Assembly (NCBI RefSeq): GCF_002563715.1
Contig: NZ_PDJJ01000001.1
Span: 3,596,001-3,660,000, forward strand
DNA: 64,000 nt
Origin: Isoptericola jiangsuensis
Lineage (GTDB): Bacteria; Actinomycetota; Actinomycetes; Actinomycetales; Cellulomonadaceae
Direction of reading: 5' to 3'
Part shown: positions 35,044 through 42,811 of the stretch, piece after piece
Numbering within the stretch: the first letter of the stretch is position 1
How the letters are laid out: each line of letters begins with the position of its first letter
The notes under the pieces: model-generated
Seen by the model: the letters and a program-made list of their open reading frames with translations, nothing else
Database searches by the model: none
Told to the model about the DNA's origin: nothing
Program-made: the position numbers and the translations under genes

Positions 35044-35078
35044 GCGGGTGGGGCCCTTCGGGTGGCGGTAGCGGTGGG
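35044..35078 (+). other. Left attachment site (attL-like direct repeat)
   Basis: 35 bp identical to 48384-48418, which overlaps the 3' end of the tRNA-Ser gene. Flanking bases on the left also preserve a degenerate copy of the tRNA terminator (35018-35062: CGAAGGACCCCAC ... GTGGGGCCCTTCG). After the repeat the sequence diverges from the tRNA. Confidence 0.88.
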
Positions 35079-35430
35079 CTTGACCGTGCCGCGTTGGTCG
35101 CGACTGCCCGCCCGGGTAGTTCTGGCGCCTGACCTGGGCCTTCGTCGCGCCGCCAGTTGGACCGCGTTCCTCTGGCGGGCACGAATCCGACGACCAATGT
35201 GGAGGCAATCCGGAGACCGATCGGCGAGGACACTCCGAGGCGCCGAACCGATAGCGGAGCACCAGAGGGCGGCGGAGGTCCGGGTCCAGGGTGGCCGCAG
35301 GCCATCGCGCAGCGACGCCGCAGGCGCTCTTGACGCGGGCCGGAGTCGGCCGGATGCTCGGCGGTCGGTGCGGGGCCGGAACGCAAGATCGTTCGAATGC
35401 CCACGCCTCACTGGCGTAGTTGAGACCGCC
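35079..35430. other. Gene-free stretch inside the element's left end
   Basis: Holds repeat R copy 3 (35247-35371). I see no supported gene in the remaining bases between the attachment repeat and the minus-strand gene at 35431. Confidence 0.5.
35247..35371 (+). repeat. Dispersed repeat R, copy 3
   Basis: ACCGATAGCGGAGC through CGGCGGTCGGTGC; combines the 5' part shared with copy 1 and the 3' extension shared with copy 2. Confidence 0.9.
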
Positions 35431-35856
35431 CTAGTCCTCGTCAGCCACCCAGTAGATTGCCGCACCCATCGTGCTGATGACGGCAAGCCCCGCATCGAAG
35501 GTGTGTTCAGTCGCGGGATCCCAACCGAACGCCGCCCCGTCCGGCAGGTCCGGGCTGTTAGTTGCGAAGCGAACATCGTATCGACCGAATGCTCGTACGA
35601 ACTCGCCAGCGAGCCAATCCGCTCGGTGCTGTGTCATAACCTCGCTCTTGTAGGCAAGGTCGAAGCGGAGCAGTCCCGCAAGAAATCGCTCGGCGCGTCC
35701 GCGGTCGATCTCCACCCATGCCCGGCCGAGTGGCGTCAGACCAGCCGCAGTCGCCAGTTCGTCAAAGTCGCGCGCGCCGCTCGCAAGGACAGCGAGCCAG
35801 ACGCGCGTCGCGGGCCGATCACGCATCATCTGGTGCACGTCGGCACGAAGCGTCAC
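35431..35856 (-). CDS. Hypothetical element-encoded protein
   Basis: 141 residues with 'DRPATRVWLAVLASGARDFDELATAAGLTPLGRAWVEIDRGRAERFLAGLLRFDLAY' and an acidic C-terminus. The N-terminal half could be a small winged-helix-like region, which I cannot confirm. TAGTCT is exactly six bases before the GTG on the minus strand, supporting a leaderless transcript. No family recognised. Confidence 0.6.
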   Translation of the reverse strand: MTLRADVHQMMRDRPATRVWLAVLASGARDFDELATAAGLTPLGRAWVEIDRGRAERFLAGLLRFDLAYKSEVMTQHRADWLAGEFVRAFGRYDVRFATNSPDLPDGAAFGWDPATEHTFDAGLAVISTMGAAIYWVADED

Positions 35857-35893
35857 GCCGCCAGACTACAAGCGTGTGCCGCACGCAGCCGGA

Positions 35894-36327
35894 ATCTGGG
35901 CAGATACGCCCAACCTGTCGAACGACCTGCAAGACTCCAGGCCATGACCGCGACGGTAGTAGGTGCCCTTCTTCTTGCCATCGGCCTGATCTGGAGCGTC
36001 GGTGAACCCGGCGTCGACACAGCCGTGCCCTTCATCGCTTCGGGGACGATCATCTTCGTAGTCGGCCTGATCCTGAACTCGGGCGCTGGGACGCGCCAGG
36101 AGCTCGTCAGGATTCGGGCCGAGCTCGAGGCGCTGAACCGCAGGGGCAACCAGTCGGACGAGTAACTACTGCCCGACGCAGATGGCCGTGAGGGCGGTCC
36201 CGGGGAGACTCGGGGCCGCCTTCGCCGTTCCGGGAGGCCGAACGGGTGGGGTGCGCGAAGCGAGCCTGCGAGCGGAGCGCGGGGCCCCGCCCGGCAGGCC
36301 GACCGCGCGGCGGAGCCGCGCCTTGAG
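35894..36327 (+). repeat. Duplicated segment, copy II (micro-gene plus repeat S)
   Basis: Second copy of 33487-33914, here inside the intact element upstream of the defence cargo. The S part ends GCGCCTTGA and then diverges. Confidence 0.88.
35944..36165 (+). CDS. 73-residue membrane micro-protein, copy II
   Basis: Same protein as at 33533 with a few conservative changes (V to I, A to S, Q to R). Two membrane helices and a charged tail 'TRQELVRIRAELEALNRRGNQSDE'. The AGGCC before the ATG is shared by both copies. Its preservation in both copies suggests a function, unknown to me. Confidence 0.65.
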   Translation: MTATVVGALLLAIGLIWSVGEPGVDTAVPFIASGTIIFVVGLILNSGAGTRQELVRIRAELEALNRRGNQSDE

Positions 36328-36503
36328 GCAGTAGGGAAAGTTCTCCCGGTAAGTGGGGCACGAAGCTATCTGCGTCGGACAGGTTCCCTCCCCAGGAGCC
36401 TCAGAGTAGGCTCGCGCCAGGCCATCCGGGTCATCGATGATCTATTGCAGGACGCCCAGGACCGTCGTTCTCGGCGCCGAGCGGTCGACGGAAGGACACT
36501 CGC
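36166..36503. other. Leader region of the ABC-3C cargo
   Basis: Left third is repeat S; the rest has no gene. A GAAGGA ribosome site (36491-36496) precedes the first cargo gene. I see no confident promoter hexamers. Confidence 0.4.
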
Positions 36504-37727
36504 ATGACAGGGCACGGCGCGGCAGCGTCAGCGGCGGGTTACCTATATCAGACCAATTGGGCACTCGTTGACCTGCTACGCAAGGGAAATGCTAGGCCGG
36601 ACCAGGCCATGACGCTAGAGACGCATGATGATATCGCCTGGACTTCCGATACTGACGCAGACGACCCAATCGAACTACTACAGGTAAAGCTCCATTCGAC
36701 GAGCACTTCGGCAGGCCTCGGAGACATGGCGGTTGACATGTGGAAAACAATCCAGGTTTGGATGGACCGCCCCGACTCGATCGATCCCTTGGGGCCAGAC
36801 TTGAACCTAATCACAACTTCCGTTGCGAGTCCAGGTACAGCAGCCTTTGCCTTGAGACCCACGAGCCGCAATACCGACTTAGCACTGAACAAACTGATCG
36901 CTGCCGCAACAAACTCTACAAACGACGACACTAAACGCGCACGCGAAGCGTTCCTCGCCAAGGATCGAACCGAACTCGTGAGCCTGCTAGAGCGCGTGAG
37001 GGTACTTGATGGCCAGCCACCTCCGGAGGACCTCGAGTCCGCGGTGCGAGTCACCTTGGCCTATGCGCTACCAAGCGGCGGAACAGCCATCGAGGATAAG
37101 TTCGTCGCGCAGGTATGGCTGTACTGGGCGAACGTCGCCGTCGACATGCTCAGAGGTAGACGTACCCTTATCTCGGTCACAGAGATTCGCACCTACATCC
37201 GTGAACTTCGCGATAGCTACACGACGGAGAATCTCCCCACCACAGTCCAGATATCAGCCGTTTCGGACGATCAGATTGACCTCTATTCGGACGCGACCTT
37301 CGTCCAGCAACTAGAGATGGTGGACTACGCGGGGCCATCCTTGCGAAATGCGATTATCGACTATCACCGAGCCGTGACCCAGGAAACCGAATGGCTAAGC
37401 GATAGCCTAATTGGGCTTCATGAGTTGCGAAGGTTCGAAGAGGAACTTCGATTCGAATGGCAACGCGAGTTCTACAACATGGTTCAAGACCTAGAGTTAG
37501 AACACCTGGATAGCGACGCGGCGGAGAAGGTGAAGCGTCGGGCAGGTAGAAAGCTACTGAACTATCTACTTCAGTCTACGGCGGTTAGCGTGCGCTCCTA
37601 CTACAACGAGGGATTCTACGGCCGGGGCAAAAGGCACGAACTCGCCGGGCATACGTCAGAAACACACCGAATCGGATGGCATCCGGATTTCGCAGAAAGA
37701 CTGGAGTCGCTCGCGACACTAATCTAG
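36504..37727 (+). CDS. ABC-3C effector: DUF4297-like nuclease domain plus C-terminal ABC-3C domain
   Basis: 407 residues. The N-terminus 'MTGHGAAASAAGYLYQTNWALVDLL' with 'LETHDDIAW' and 'IELLQVKLH' (about 45-70) matches the DUF4297/Cap4-like PD-(D/E)xK nuclease pattern (G-Y-x-Y-Q, E-x-x-D-D, Q-V-K). The C-terminal part ('LHELRRFEEELRFEWQREFYNMVQDLELEHLDSDAAEKVKRRAGRKLLNYLLQ', then 'IGWHPDFAERLESLAT') is what I take for the ABC-3C C-terminal domain that couples effectors to the ATPase. It would cleave DNA when the system senses a phage. First of three same-strand genes; codon use is clearly less GC-rich than the surroundings, a sign of transfer. Confidence 0.72.
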   Translation: MTGHGAAASAAGYLYQTNWALVDLLRKGNARPDQAMTLETHDDIAWTSDTDADDPIELLQVKLHSTSTSAGLGDMAVDMWKTIQVWMDRPDSIDPLGPDLNLITTSVASPGTAAFALRPTSRNTDLALNKLIAAATNSTNDDTKRAREAFLAKDRTELVSLLERVRVLDGQPPPEDLESAVRVTLAYALPSGGTAIEDKFVAQVWLYWANVAVDMLRGRRTLISVTEIRTYIRELRDSYTTENLPTTVQISAVSDDQIDLYSDATFVQQLEMVDYAGPSLRNAIIDYHRAVTQETEWLSDSLIGLHELRRFEEELRFEWQREFYNMVQDLELEHLDSDAAEKVKRRAGRKLLNYLLQSTAVSVRSYYNEGFYGRGKRHELAGHTSETHRIGWHPDFAERLESLATLI

Positions 37728-37780
37728 TTCGCAGGGGCGGGCTCCGATACTTGTCTAGAATCGAATGGGCAGGGAGAATA

Positions 37781-38272
37781 ATGACGGCCTGGGAACAAAG
37801 ATCACGCACGGAAGCCGCAATGCTCAATCCGGCGCTACTTGCAGCCATCACTGCAAGCGCCGCGATTCGCTTCCTTGAAGCGGGAGGTCGGGCTATGCCT
37901 TGGTATTACGCTCATCTCGTTGCACCGCTTGTGCTACACCGCGGGACTCGCGAGGCACTCCCCCGCGACACCCGTACAAACCTGACGACCTGGGTATCGA
38001 GGCATCCTGTCGAACACGCAGGCTTTGGCCAGCGAGCTCAGTCGCTTCGCGGCGCGGTCCAGGATGGCCTCCGCTTCGGCTTCAGGCACCACATGCTGGA
38101 GCTCAACCAGGAAGGCGGACTCACGGCTTCGCTGGCACAGGGACGAGGCCACACCCTTGAGCCCAACAGCGATGTGCACCGAGTCGTGACTCGTGCGGGC
38201 TTCGTTGGCAAGTGGCTCACCAAGATCGAGCAGCCAGCGACTGCGTTCGTGATCCTCGGTGTGGCACCCTAG
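37781..38272 (+). CDS. ABC-3C middle component
   Basis: 163 residues, begins [31 protein letters not shown] and includes '[37 protein letters not shown]'. This start ('E...LNPALLA...L') and size match the middle components of ABC-three-component systems, small proteins thought to bridge effector and ATPase. GGGAGAA lies before the ATG. It sits between the effector (53-bp gap) and the DUF3732 ATPase (4-bp gap), the canonical position. Alone the sequence would be hard to call; the context carries the assignment. Confidence 0.68.
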   Translation: MTAWEQRSRTEAAMLNPALLAAITASAAIRFLEAGGRAMPWYYAHLVAPLVLHRGTREALPRDTRTNLTTWVSRHPVEHAGFGQRAQSLRGAVQDGLRFGFRHHMLELNQEGGLTASLAQGRGHTLEPNSDVHRVVTRAGFVGKWLTKIEQPATAFVILGVAP

Positions 38273-38276
38273 CGTC

Positions 38277-40235
38277 ATGCAACTTCTCGCCCTCGTCCTA
38301 TACAACGCGGACGGACGTGTACGACGACTTGACTTCCAGCCAGGTGCGCTCAATATCGTGACTGGCCAGTCAGGCACCGGCAAGAGCGCACTTCTTACAA
38401 TAGTTGAGTACTGTCTCGGCCGCTCCACAAATCTCGTTCCTGTGGGTCCAATATCGGATACCGTCGTGTGGTACGGGTGCCTCTGGCAGCTAAACACGTC
38501 GGGCGATCAGGCATTCGTGGCGCGCCCCCGGCCAGCCGGCCACAATGCAAGTACGACAGTCGCAATGCTTGAGTTCGGGAGCAACCTAGACATACCCCCG
38601 CTGGAAGCGCTCCGAGGCAACACCGACTCTCGCCAACTTAGGCACCAACTTGGGCGCAGGATCGGCATCGAGGAAAATCAGATCGAGCGAGGACCATGGT
38701 CGCTGAGGAACGCGCTCGAAGCGAACATTGGACACGCGGCACTGCTTTGCTTCCAAACTCAGTCGGAGGTCGCCAGTCAGTCCCTGCTATTCCATCGGAT
38801 GGGCGAGGAAGGAATCGACCAGGCGCTCAAGGATTCAATTCCCTATTTCCTTGGCGCTCTCGCACCAGACGAGGCTAGGAAGCGCGCTCAACTTCGCGAC
38901 GCGAAGCGAACGCTTTCACGGCTAGAAGCAGAGTACGAGCGCGCTCTCCGAATAGTGGAGACAATCGATGTGGAACTTAGCGCACTGCACGCCGAGGCAC
39001 TCACTGTGGGCTTGGTGACCGCACTTCCGGAGCCGGATCGCCTGTCACTAGTGCGGGCGCTCCAAGCGGCACGTTCCGCGCCTGCCGGACCGGTCACATA
39101 CGCGGAAACGCCCGAGCAGCAAAGTAGACGTCACGCACTCGAGGATCAGCGTGATGAACTAAGGAAGACACTCCGCGGAGTAATGGAGAATCGCAGCCTA
39201 CTACTTAATGAGCACCGAGCCGCAAATGAATATGTGACGGCACTCTCCCAGCAAGAGTCTCGCCTCACGGCACTTAATCTCGTTCCAAGTGCTGCCAGCG
39301 ACGGCGGATCCCTCGATCACAGTTCGCGCGAGTGCCCTGCATGTGGAAGTCATCTCGAGCATGCGGACCCGACCGCTGAAGTCCTCGGGCGCAGCCTCGA
39401 AGAATTGCGAGTTCAAGTTGGCACGTTGACTGGTGCCCGGCCGTCCCAGCGACAATCTCTGGAGAGCCTGGACCTGGAGGCGGCCGAACTACGAGAGCAC
39501 CTCCGAGTCGCCGAGTCCGCGCTGCAGGACCTTCAAAGGGCCAACCGTATCCAGGAAGAGTCCGGAGCGGAAGGGCGCGACTTTACGCGCGGCAGAATCG
39601 ACGCAATCCTTGCACGATTGGCCGTGGTGGATGACGCTTCGCTAGAAGTGATTCGTCAACAGTTGGAGAGCGCGCGTTCCTTCGTAGCCGAACTTGGTGC
39701 GGACCTTGACGACGAAAATCGTCGAGAACAGTTGACCTCCAGGCTGGTCGCGGTGGGTCGAGACATCAAGCGCTTCGCCGAGCGTTTGGGATTGGAGCAC
39801 AGCGACGACGACGTCCGCCTGGATCTCTCGCGACTCACGATCGTTGCCGATACCGACTCCGGTCCTGCCCGACTCTCCCGCATTGGTAGCGCTAAGAATT
39901 GGGTGGGTTATCACCTAGCTACTCATCTCGCGTTGCACGGCTACTTTGTCCGCCAGAGTCGGCCTGTTCCGCGATTCCTCATGCTCGATCAGCCAACGCA
40001 AGCTCATTATCCCGCGGAGAACGACAATTCGAGCGGCCTGCCGAGTGAAGATGCGGATCGCCTCGCCGTGAGGGCGATGTTTGAGTTGATGTACGATGCC
40101 GTCCAGGACCTCGCGCCGGACTTTCAGGTCATTGTTTGCGACCATGCCGATCTTCCTGAGAACTGGTTCCAGGAGGCAGTGCGGGAGAGATGGCGCAACG
40201 GCGCTGCACTAATTCCCGCGGAATGGCTCTTGTGA
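38277..40235 (+). CDS. ABC-3C ATPase, DUF3732 (SMC/Rad50-like)
   Basis: 652 residues. Walker A 'GQSGTGKSA' is at about 30-38 after a Rad50/RecF-like N-terminal strand '[12 protein letters not shown]'. Two coiled-coil arms (rich in '[19 protein letters not shown]' and '[25 protein letters not shown]' sequence) flank '[13 protein letters not shown]' near the middle, resembling half of a zinc hook. The C-terminal lobe has Walker B '[17 protein letters not shown]', typical of DUF3732, and ends '[35 protein letters not shown]'. It is the DNA-sensing ATPase of the system. GC content is lower than in neighbouring backbone genes. Confidence 0.85.
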   Translation: MQLLALVLYNADGRVRRLDFQPGALNIVTGQSGTGKSALLTIVEYCLGRSTNLVPVGPISDTVVWYGCLWQLNTSGDQAFVARPRPAGHNASTTVAMLEFGSNLDIPPLEALRGNTDSRQLRHQLGRRIGIEENQIERGPWSLRNALEANIGHAALLCFQTQSEVASQSLLFHRMGEEGIDQALKDSIPYFLGALAPDEARKRAQLRDAKRTLSRLEAEYERALRIVETIDVELSALHAEALTVGLVTALPEPDRLSLVRALQAARSAPAGPVTYAETPEQQSRRHALEDQRDELRKTLRGVMENRSLLLNEHRAANEYVTALSQQESRLTALNLVPSAASDGGSLDHSSRECPACGSHLEHADPTAEVLGRSLEELRVQVGTLTGARPSQRQSLESLDLEAAELREHLRVAESALQDLQRANRIQEESGAEGRDFTRGRIDAILARLAVVDDASLEVIRQQLESARSFVAELGADLDDENRREQLTSRLVAVGRDIKRFAERLGLEHSDDDVRLDLSRLTIVADTDSGPARLSRIGSAKNWVGYHLATHLALHGYFVRQSRPVPRFLMLDQPTQAHYPAENDNSSGLPSEDADRLAVRAMFELMYDAVQDLAPDFQVIVCDHADLPENWFQEAVRERWRNGAALIPAEWLL

Positions 40236-40241
40236 CGATGT

Positions 40242-41033
40242 CTACCCATAGCGAATGACAGCTAAGGCCTTATCGTCATGGCGCTTGGCTCGGGGAAGTG
40301 TCAATCCGTCCGGATCCTCGCAGTCCTCCCAAGTGTCCAAGTCACGCATGAGGCTTGCTAACTCCACACCACTCAATTTTGCGACATTTGCCCATACGTC
40401 AAGGCTGAGATGCCGCATAGGTCGATAGGCGCCGTCAGTCGCCAGGACTAGCCACGGTGTGGTGTCGAGGCTCATGCGGACTTCGAGTCCGTGGCGGGCG
40501 GCGTTTGGGGCCGCCTCTGCGATCCAGAACCCGTCGTCGGCGTTTCGGTGTCGCGCCTGCTCTGCCTGGAGCGCCCTCAATAGTTCGCGGTGTGTCTCGT
40601 CGAAGCCGTAACCCTGAGCGAGCCGCGCTCTGTACCTTGCGCGCTCCTCCTGAGCGACGCCGTCGATCCGTGTGTCGACGTAGACGCCGTGGGGTGTCGC
40701 GATCTGACTGTCACCGAGGACAAACAGGTCGAGGCCCTCATCGTCATGGCGTGCGATGGCAACGGTACTCGACGGAGCGGCATCAGGATGGAGGTCGAGC
40801 GCCGAGGAGGTCTCCTTGATTGATTGCGCTACAAGGTCGGCGAGTGGAATCTGGGGCTTGGCCGCGAGGCCGTCTATGAGGCTGTTGCCAAAGGTGTCGA
40901 CGTAGGTAGAGGTCGGGACGTCGACCGGCACGAAGGCCGAAGCGCCATCGAGGACGATGACAGCCGTGTTGGTCACGAGTATGCGGTCTTGTGACGAAGC
41001 AGCCTCGGGCAGCATCGCTGTTGCGACCCGCAT
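40242..41033 (-). CDS. PP2C-like protein phosphatase
   Basis: 263 residues with the spaced motifs of PP2C phosphatases: 'AVIVLDGASAF' (D-G metal motif), 'SSTVAIARHDDEGLDLFVLGDSQI' (G-D), 'PWLVLATDGAYRP' (T-D-G) and the terminal 'KRHDDKALAVIRYG' (D-D). These bind two Mn/Mg ions and remove phosphate from Ser/Thr. I start at the ATG that overlaps the regulator stop (TGATG), so the two genes are translationally coupled. No kinase is encoded in the element, so the target is either a host kinase product or the partner. It is convergent with the ABC-3C ATPase, seven bases apart. Confidence 0.8.
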   Translation of the reverse strand: MRVATAMLPEAASSQDRILVTNTAVIVLDGASAFVPVDVPTSTYVDTFGNSLIDGLAAKPQIPLADLVAQSIKETSSALDLHPDAAPSSTVAIARHDDEGLDLFVLGDSQIATPHGVYVDTRIDGVAQEERARYRARLAQGYGFDETHRELLRALQAEQARHRNADDGFWIAEAAPNAARHGLEVRMSLDTTPWLVLATDGAYRPMRHLSLDVWANVAKLSGVELASLMRDLDTWEDCEDPDGLTLPRAKRHDDKALAVIRYG

Positions 41034-41863
41034 CAGTCGTCCCACCGCCGGGGCGCGCCCAGGGCCACTGCACTGGTGATCGTCAGGCCATCGTGACTGC
41101 TCTCGACGAGAAGGGAGAAGTCCCCTCCCTCCGTGGTGCTGAAGAGCTCAGCAGCGTCATCGGTCAGTTGAGTGAGTGCGCCCAAGGAGCCGATGGCGTG
41201 CAGTCCTGCTACGTGTGTGATCGTGCGGCTGCCCTCCCTACGGCGCGCCACATAGGCGACATCAGTGCTGCCGCCCGAGGTGTCCATGGGCGAACGATGG
41301 TGCTCGTGAGTCTGCCGGTCCTCGATGAACCAACCGTCCTCGTCACGCCCAATGGTGAACCGCGGATCGGTGTCGAGAAGGTCCGCGACAGCCGGTGACG
41401 ACTTCGGGCCGCAGATGACGAACAGGTCGCCTTCCGGGAGCTCCGTGTCGTCCGGGCCGACCTGCGCGGTGCGGGTCGTGAAGCCGAAGGACTCCAAGAG
41501 CTGCTTGGCGAGGTCGCCGGCTGCCACGTCCTCGGCAGCGAGCAGCGGCCGTTCCCGATCGGTCACTTGGTAGCGGTACGGCAGCACGACTGTCACGGGA
41601 CCGATCCCGAACAGTGCGCGTGCGGCAGGTGGGGCCGACGAGCGGATCTGCGTGACGCGACCCTTAGTGATCCCCAGGGCCTTCGCCACGTCGGTGTACG
41701 ACATGCCCTTCTCGACGTGCGCACGTTCCATCCCGGCACGTCGCAGCCGACCGAGCTCGGTCGAGTGCTGCTGGTAGACGGCTTGGAGCGCAGCGGCTCG
41801 CTGGGCCTGCCGGATCGGGTCGGGCTCCTGTCGGATCGCGTCGATGTCGTCGGGGAGTAGCAC
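41033..41863 (-). CDS. Helix-turn-helix regulator with a C-terminal sensor-like domain
   Basis: 276 residues. The N-terminal half includes a sigma-r4/MerR-like helix-turn-helix 'GMSYTDVAKALGITKGRVTQIRSSAPP' (about 53-78). The C-terminal domain has 'DLFVICGPKSSPAVADLLDTDPRF', then 'WFIEDRQTHEHHRSPMD', 'DVAYVARRREGSRTITHVAGLHAIGSLGALTQL', a conserved-looking Rossmann-type arrangement that I cannot name but which suggests nucleotide binding. The GTG is exactly six bases after TAAACT on the minus strand. It faces the backbone operon at 42012 across a promoter region with two direct repeats, so it is the likely regulator of element transfer. Confidence 0.75.
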   Translation of the reverse strand: MLLPDDIDAIRQEPDPIRQAQRAAALQAVYQQHSTELGRLRRAGMERAHVEKGMSYTDVAKALGITKGRVTQIRSSAPPAARALFGIGPVTVVLPYRYQVTDRERPLLAAEDVAAGDLAKQLLESFGFTTRTAQVGPDDTELPEGDLFVICGPKSSPAVADLLDTDPRFTIGRDEDGWFIEDRQTHEHHRSPMDTSGGSTDVAYVARRREGSRTITHVAGLHAIGSLGALTQLTDDAAELFSTTEGGDFSLLVESSHDGLTITSAVALGAPRRWDD

Positions 41864-41892
41864 CCTTTGAGTTTAGGCATCCTCGACAGTGC

Positions 41893-41922
41893 TTGACGAG
41901 GCGCGCACCTGCGGTCTAGCGT
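41893..41922 (+). promoter_or_regulatory. Promoter of the element backbone operon
   Basis: TTGACG (41893-41898), 18-bp spacer, TAGCGT (41917-41922). One 17-bp operator-like repeat starts one base later. Confidence 0.6.
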
Positions 41923-41996
41923 GTTTAGTACCTATCAACCCCTTGTTCGATCCGACCCGGCCAGCGTTCCGCTCGCTGGGTTTAGGGGGTATCAAC
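41923..41996 (+). promoter_or_regulatory. Two GTTTAG-N5-TATCAAC direct repeats
   Basis: GTTTAGTACCTATCAAC at 41923-41939 and GTTTAGGGGGTATCAAC at 41980-41996, 57 bp apart. They flank the transcription start and leader of the backbone operon and are candidate sites for the divergent HTH regulator. Confidence 0.6.
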
Positions 41997-42011
41997 GGAG
42001 AGGCGAGTCCC

Positions 42012-42446
42012 ATGGCGATGAAGCAGCGGTTCGAGGTAGGGCACGCGGTGGCATTCCCCAAAGGCGCGTTCCTGCGGGGCGAGGTCGAGGCGGTCGCGGA
42101 CTTCAACGGTGAGAGGCGTGCTGACGGCTCGCGTCCGCAGCAGCACGACAAGGAGACGGGCCTGCCGTTGTGGCAGTGCGTCGTCATCGACGGTGACGAG
42201 GACGCCGGTCGGAAGGAGATCGGTGTGACCGTGAAGTTTGCGGCGAAGTACCAGCCGGTTCCGCCCGAGAACAAGTCCGGGATGCCGTGGACGCCCGTCG
42301 AGTTCGTCGGGCTCACCGCACTGCCCTACGTGGACGACAACGGTGTCCGCCCCCGCATCGCGTGGTCCTTTCGCGCCACGGACATCGTGGCTCCGGGCCA
42401 GGGCCGCACCGTCGCGAAGCCGCCCGAGTCCAAGAGCGCCGCCTGA
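42012..42446 (+). CDS. Conserved element backbone protein (transfer operon, first gene)
   Basis: 144 residues, 'MAMKQRFEVGHAVAFPKGAFLRGEVEAVADFNGERRADGSRPQQHDKE' and ending 'TDIVAPGQGRTVAKPPESKSAA'. Beta-rich, single domain. Similar short proteins commonly open the TraB-Rep operon of actinomycete integrative elements; their role is not established. The stop overlaps the next ATG (TGATG). Starting at the ATG at 42012 avoids translating through the operator repeat; longer frames upstream are not credible. Confidence 0.7.
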   Translation: MAMKQRFEVGHAVAFPKGAFLRGEVEAVADFNGERRADGSRPQQHDKETGLPLWQCVVIDGDEDAGRKEIGVTVKFAAKYQPVPPENKSGMPWTPVEFVGLTALPYVDDNGVRPRIAWSFRATDIVAPGQGRTVAKPPESKSAA

Positions 42447-42811
42447 TGAACACCAACGTCCCCGACGTGGGGTTCGCTCCGGTGGAGCTGTTGCAGGTCG
42501 CGGGCGACCTGGTCGACTGGGTCGACGGACGATTCACCTACCTCGCCCTGTCCCGCACGGCGATCTCCGTCCACGTCGACGCGCAGGCCGACGCCGAGCA
42601 CCTGGCCCGGCTGCTCTGCCTCGGCGACGTCACCGACTACCCGCCCGAGGACCACGCCCGCGGCTTCACCGTCTGGTCCTCCCCCGCGGGCGCCACGCCC
42701 GCGTTCGCGGTCTGCTGCGCAGCCGACCTGACCCGCCCCGTCCGGTCGTTCCCCGCGGTCGAACCGTGGTGGGACGACCTCGACGGCTCAGCCGGGACGG
42801 AGGCCGCGTGA
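42446..42811 (+). CDS. Small backbone protein of unknown function
   Basis: 121 residues, acidic, with 'FAPVELLQVAGDLVDWVDGRFTYLALSRTAISVHVDAQADAEHLARLLCLGDVTDYPPEDHARGFTVWSSP'. Its start and stop overlap both neighbours by one base (TGATG and GTGATG), so it is tightly coupled to the FtsK-like gene. No family recognised. Confidence 0.65.
   Translation: MNTNVPDVGFAPVELLQVAGDLVDWVDGRFTYLALSRTAISVHVDAQADAEHLARLLCLGDVTDYPPEDHARGFTVWSSPAGATPAFAVCCAADLTRPVRSFPAVEPWWDDLDGSAGTEAA

Noticed and set aside
34408..35262. Longer version of the hypothetical protein at 34408-34941
   Set aside because: The extension would translate through the attL repeat and terminator copy; the leaderless ATG at 34941 is a better start.
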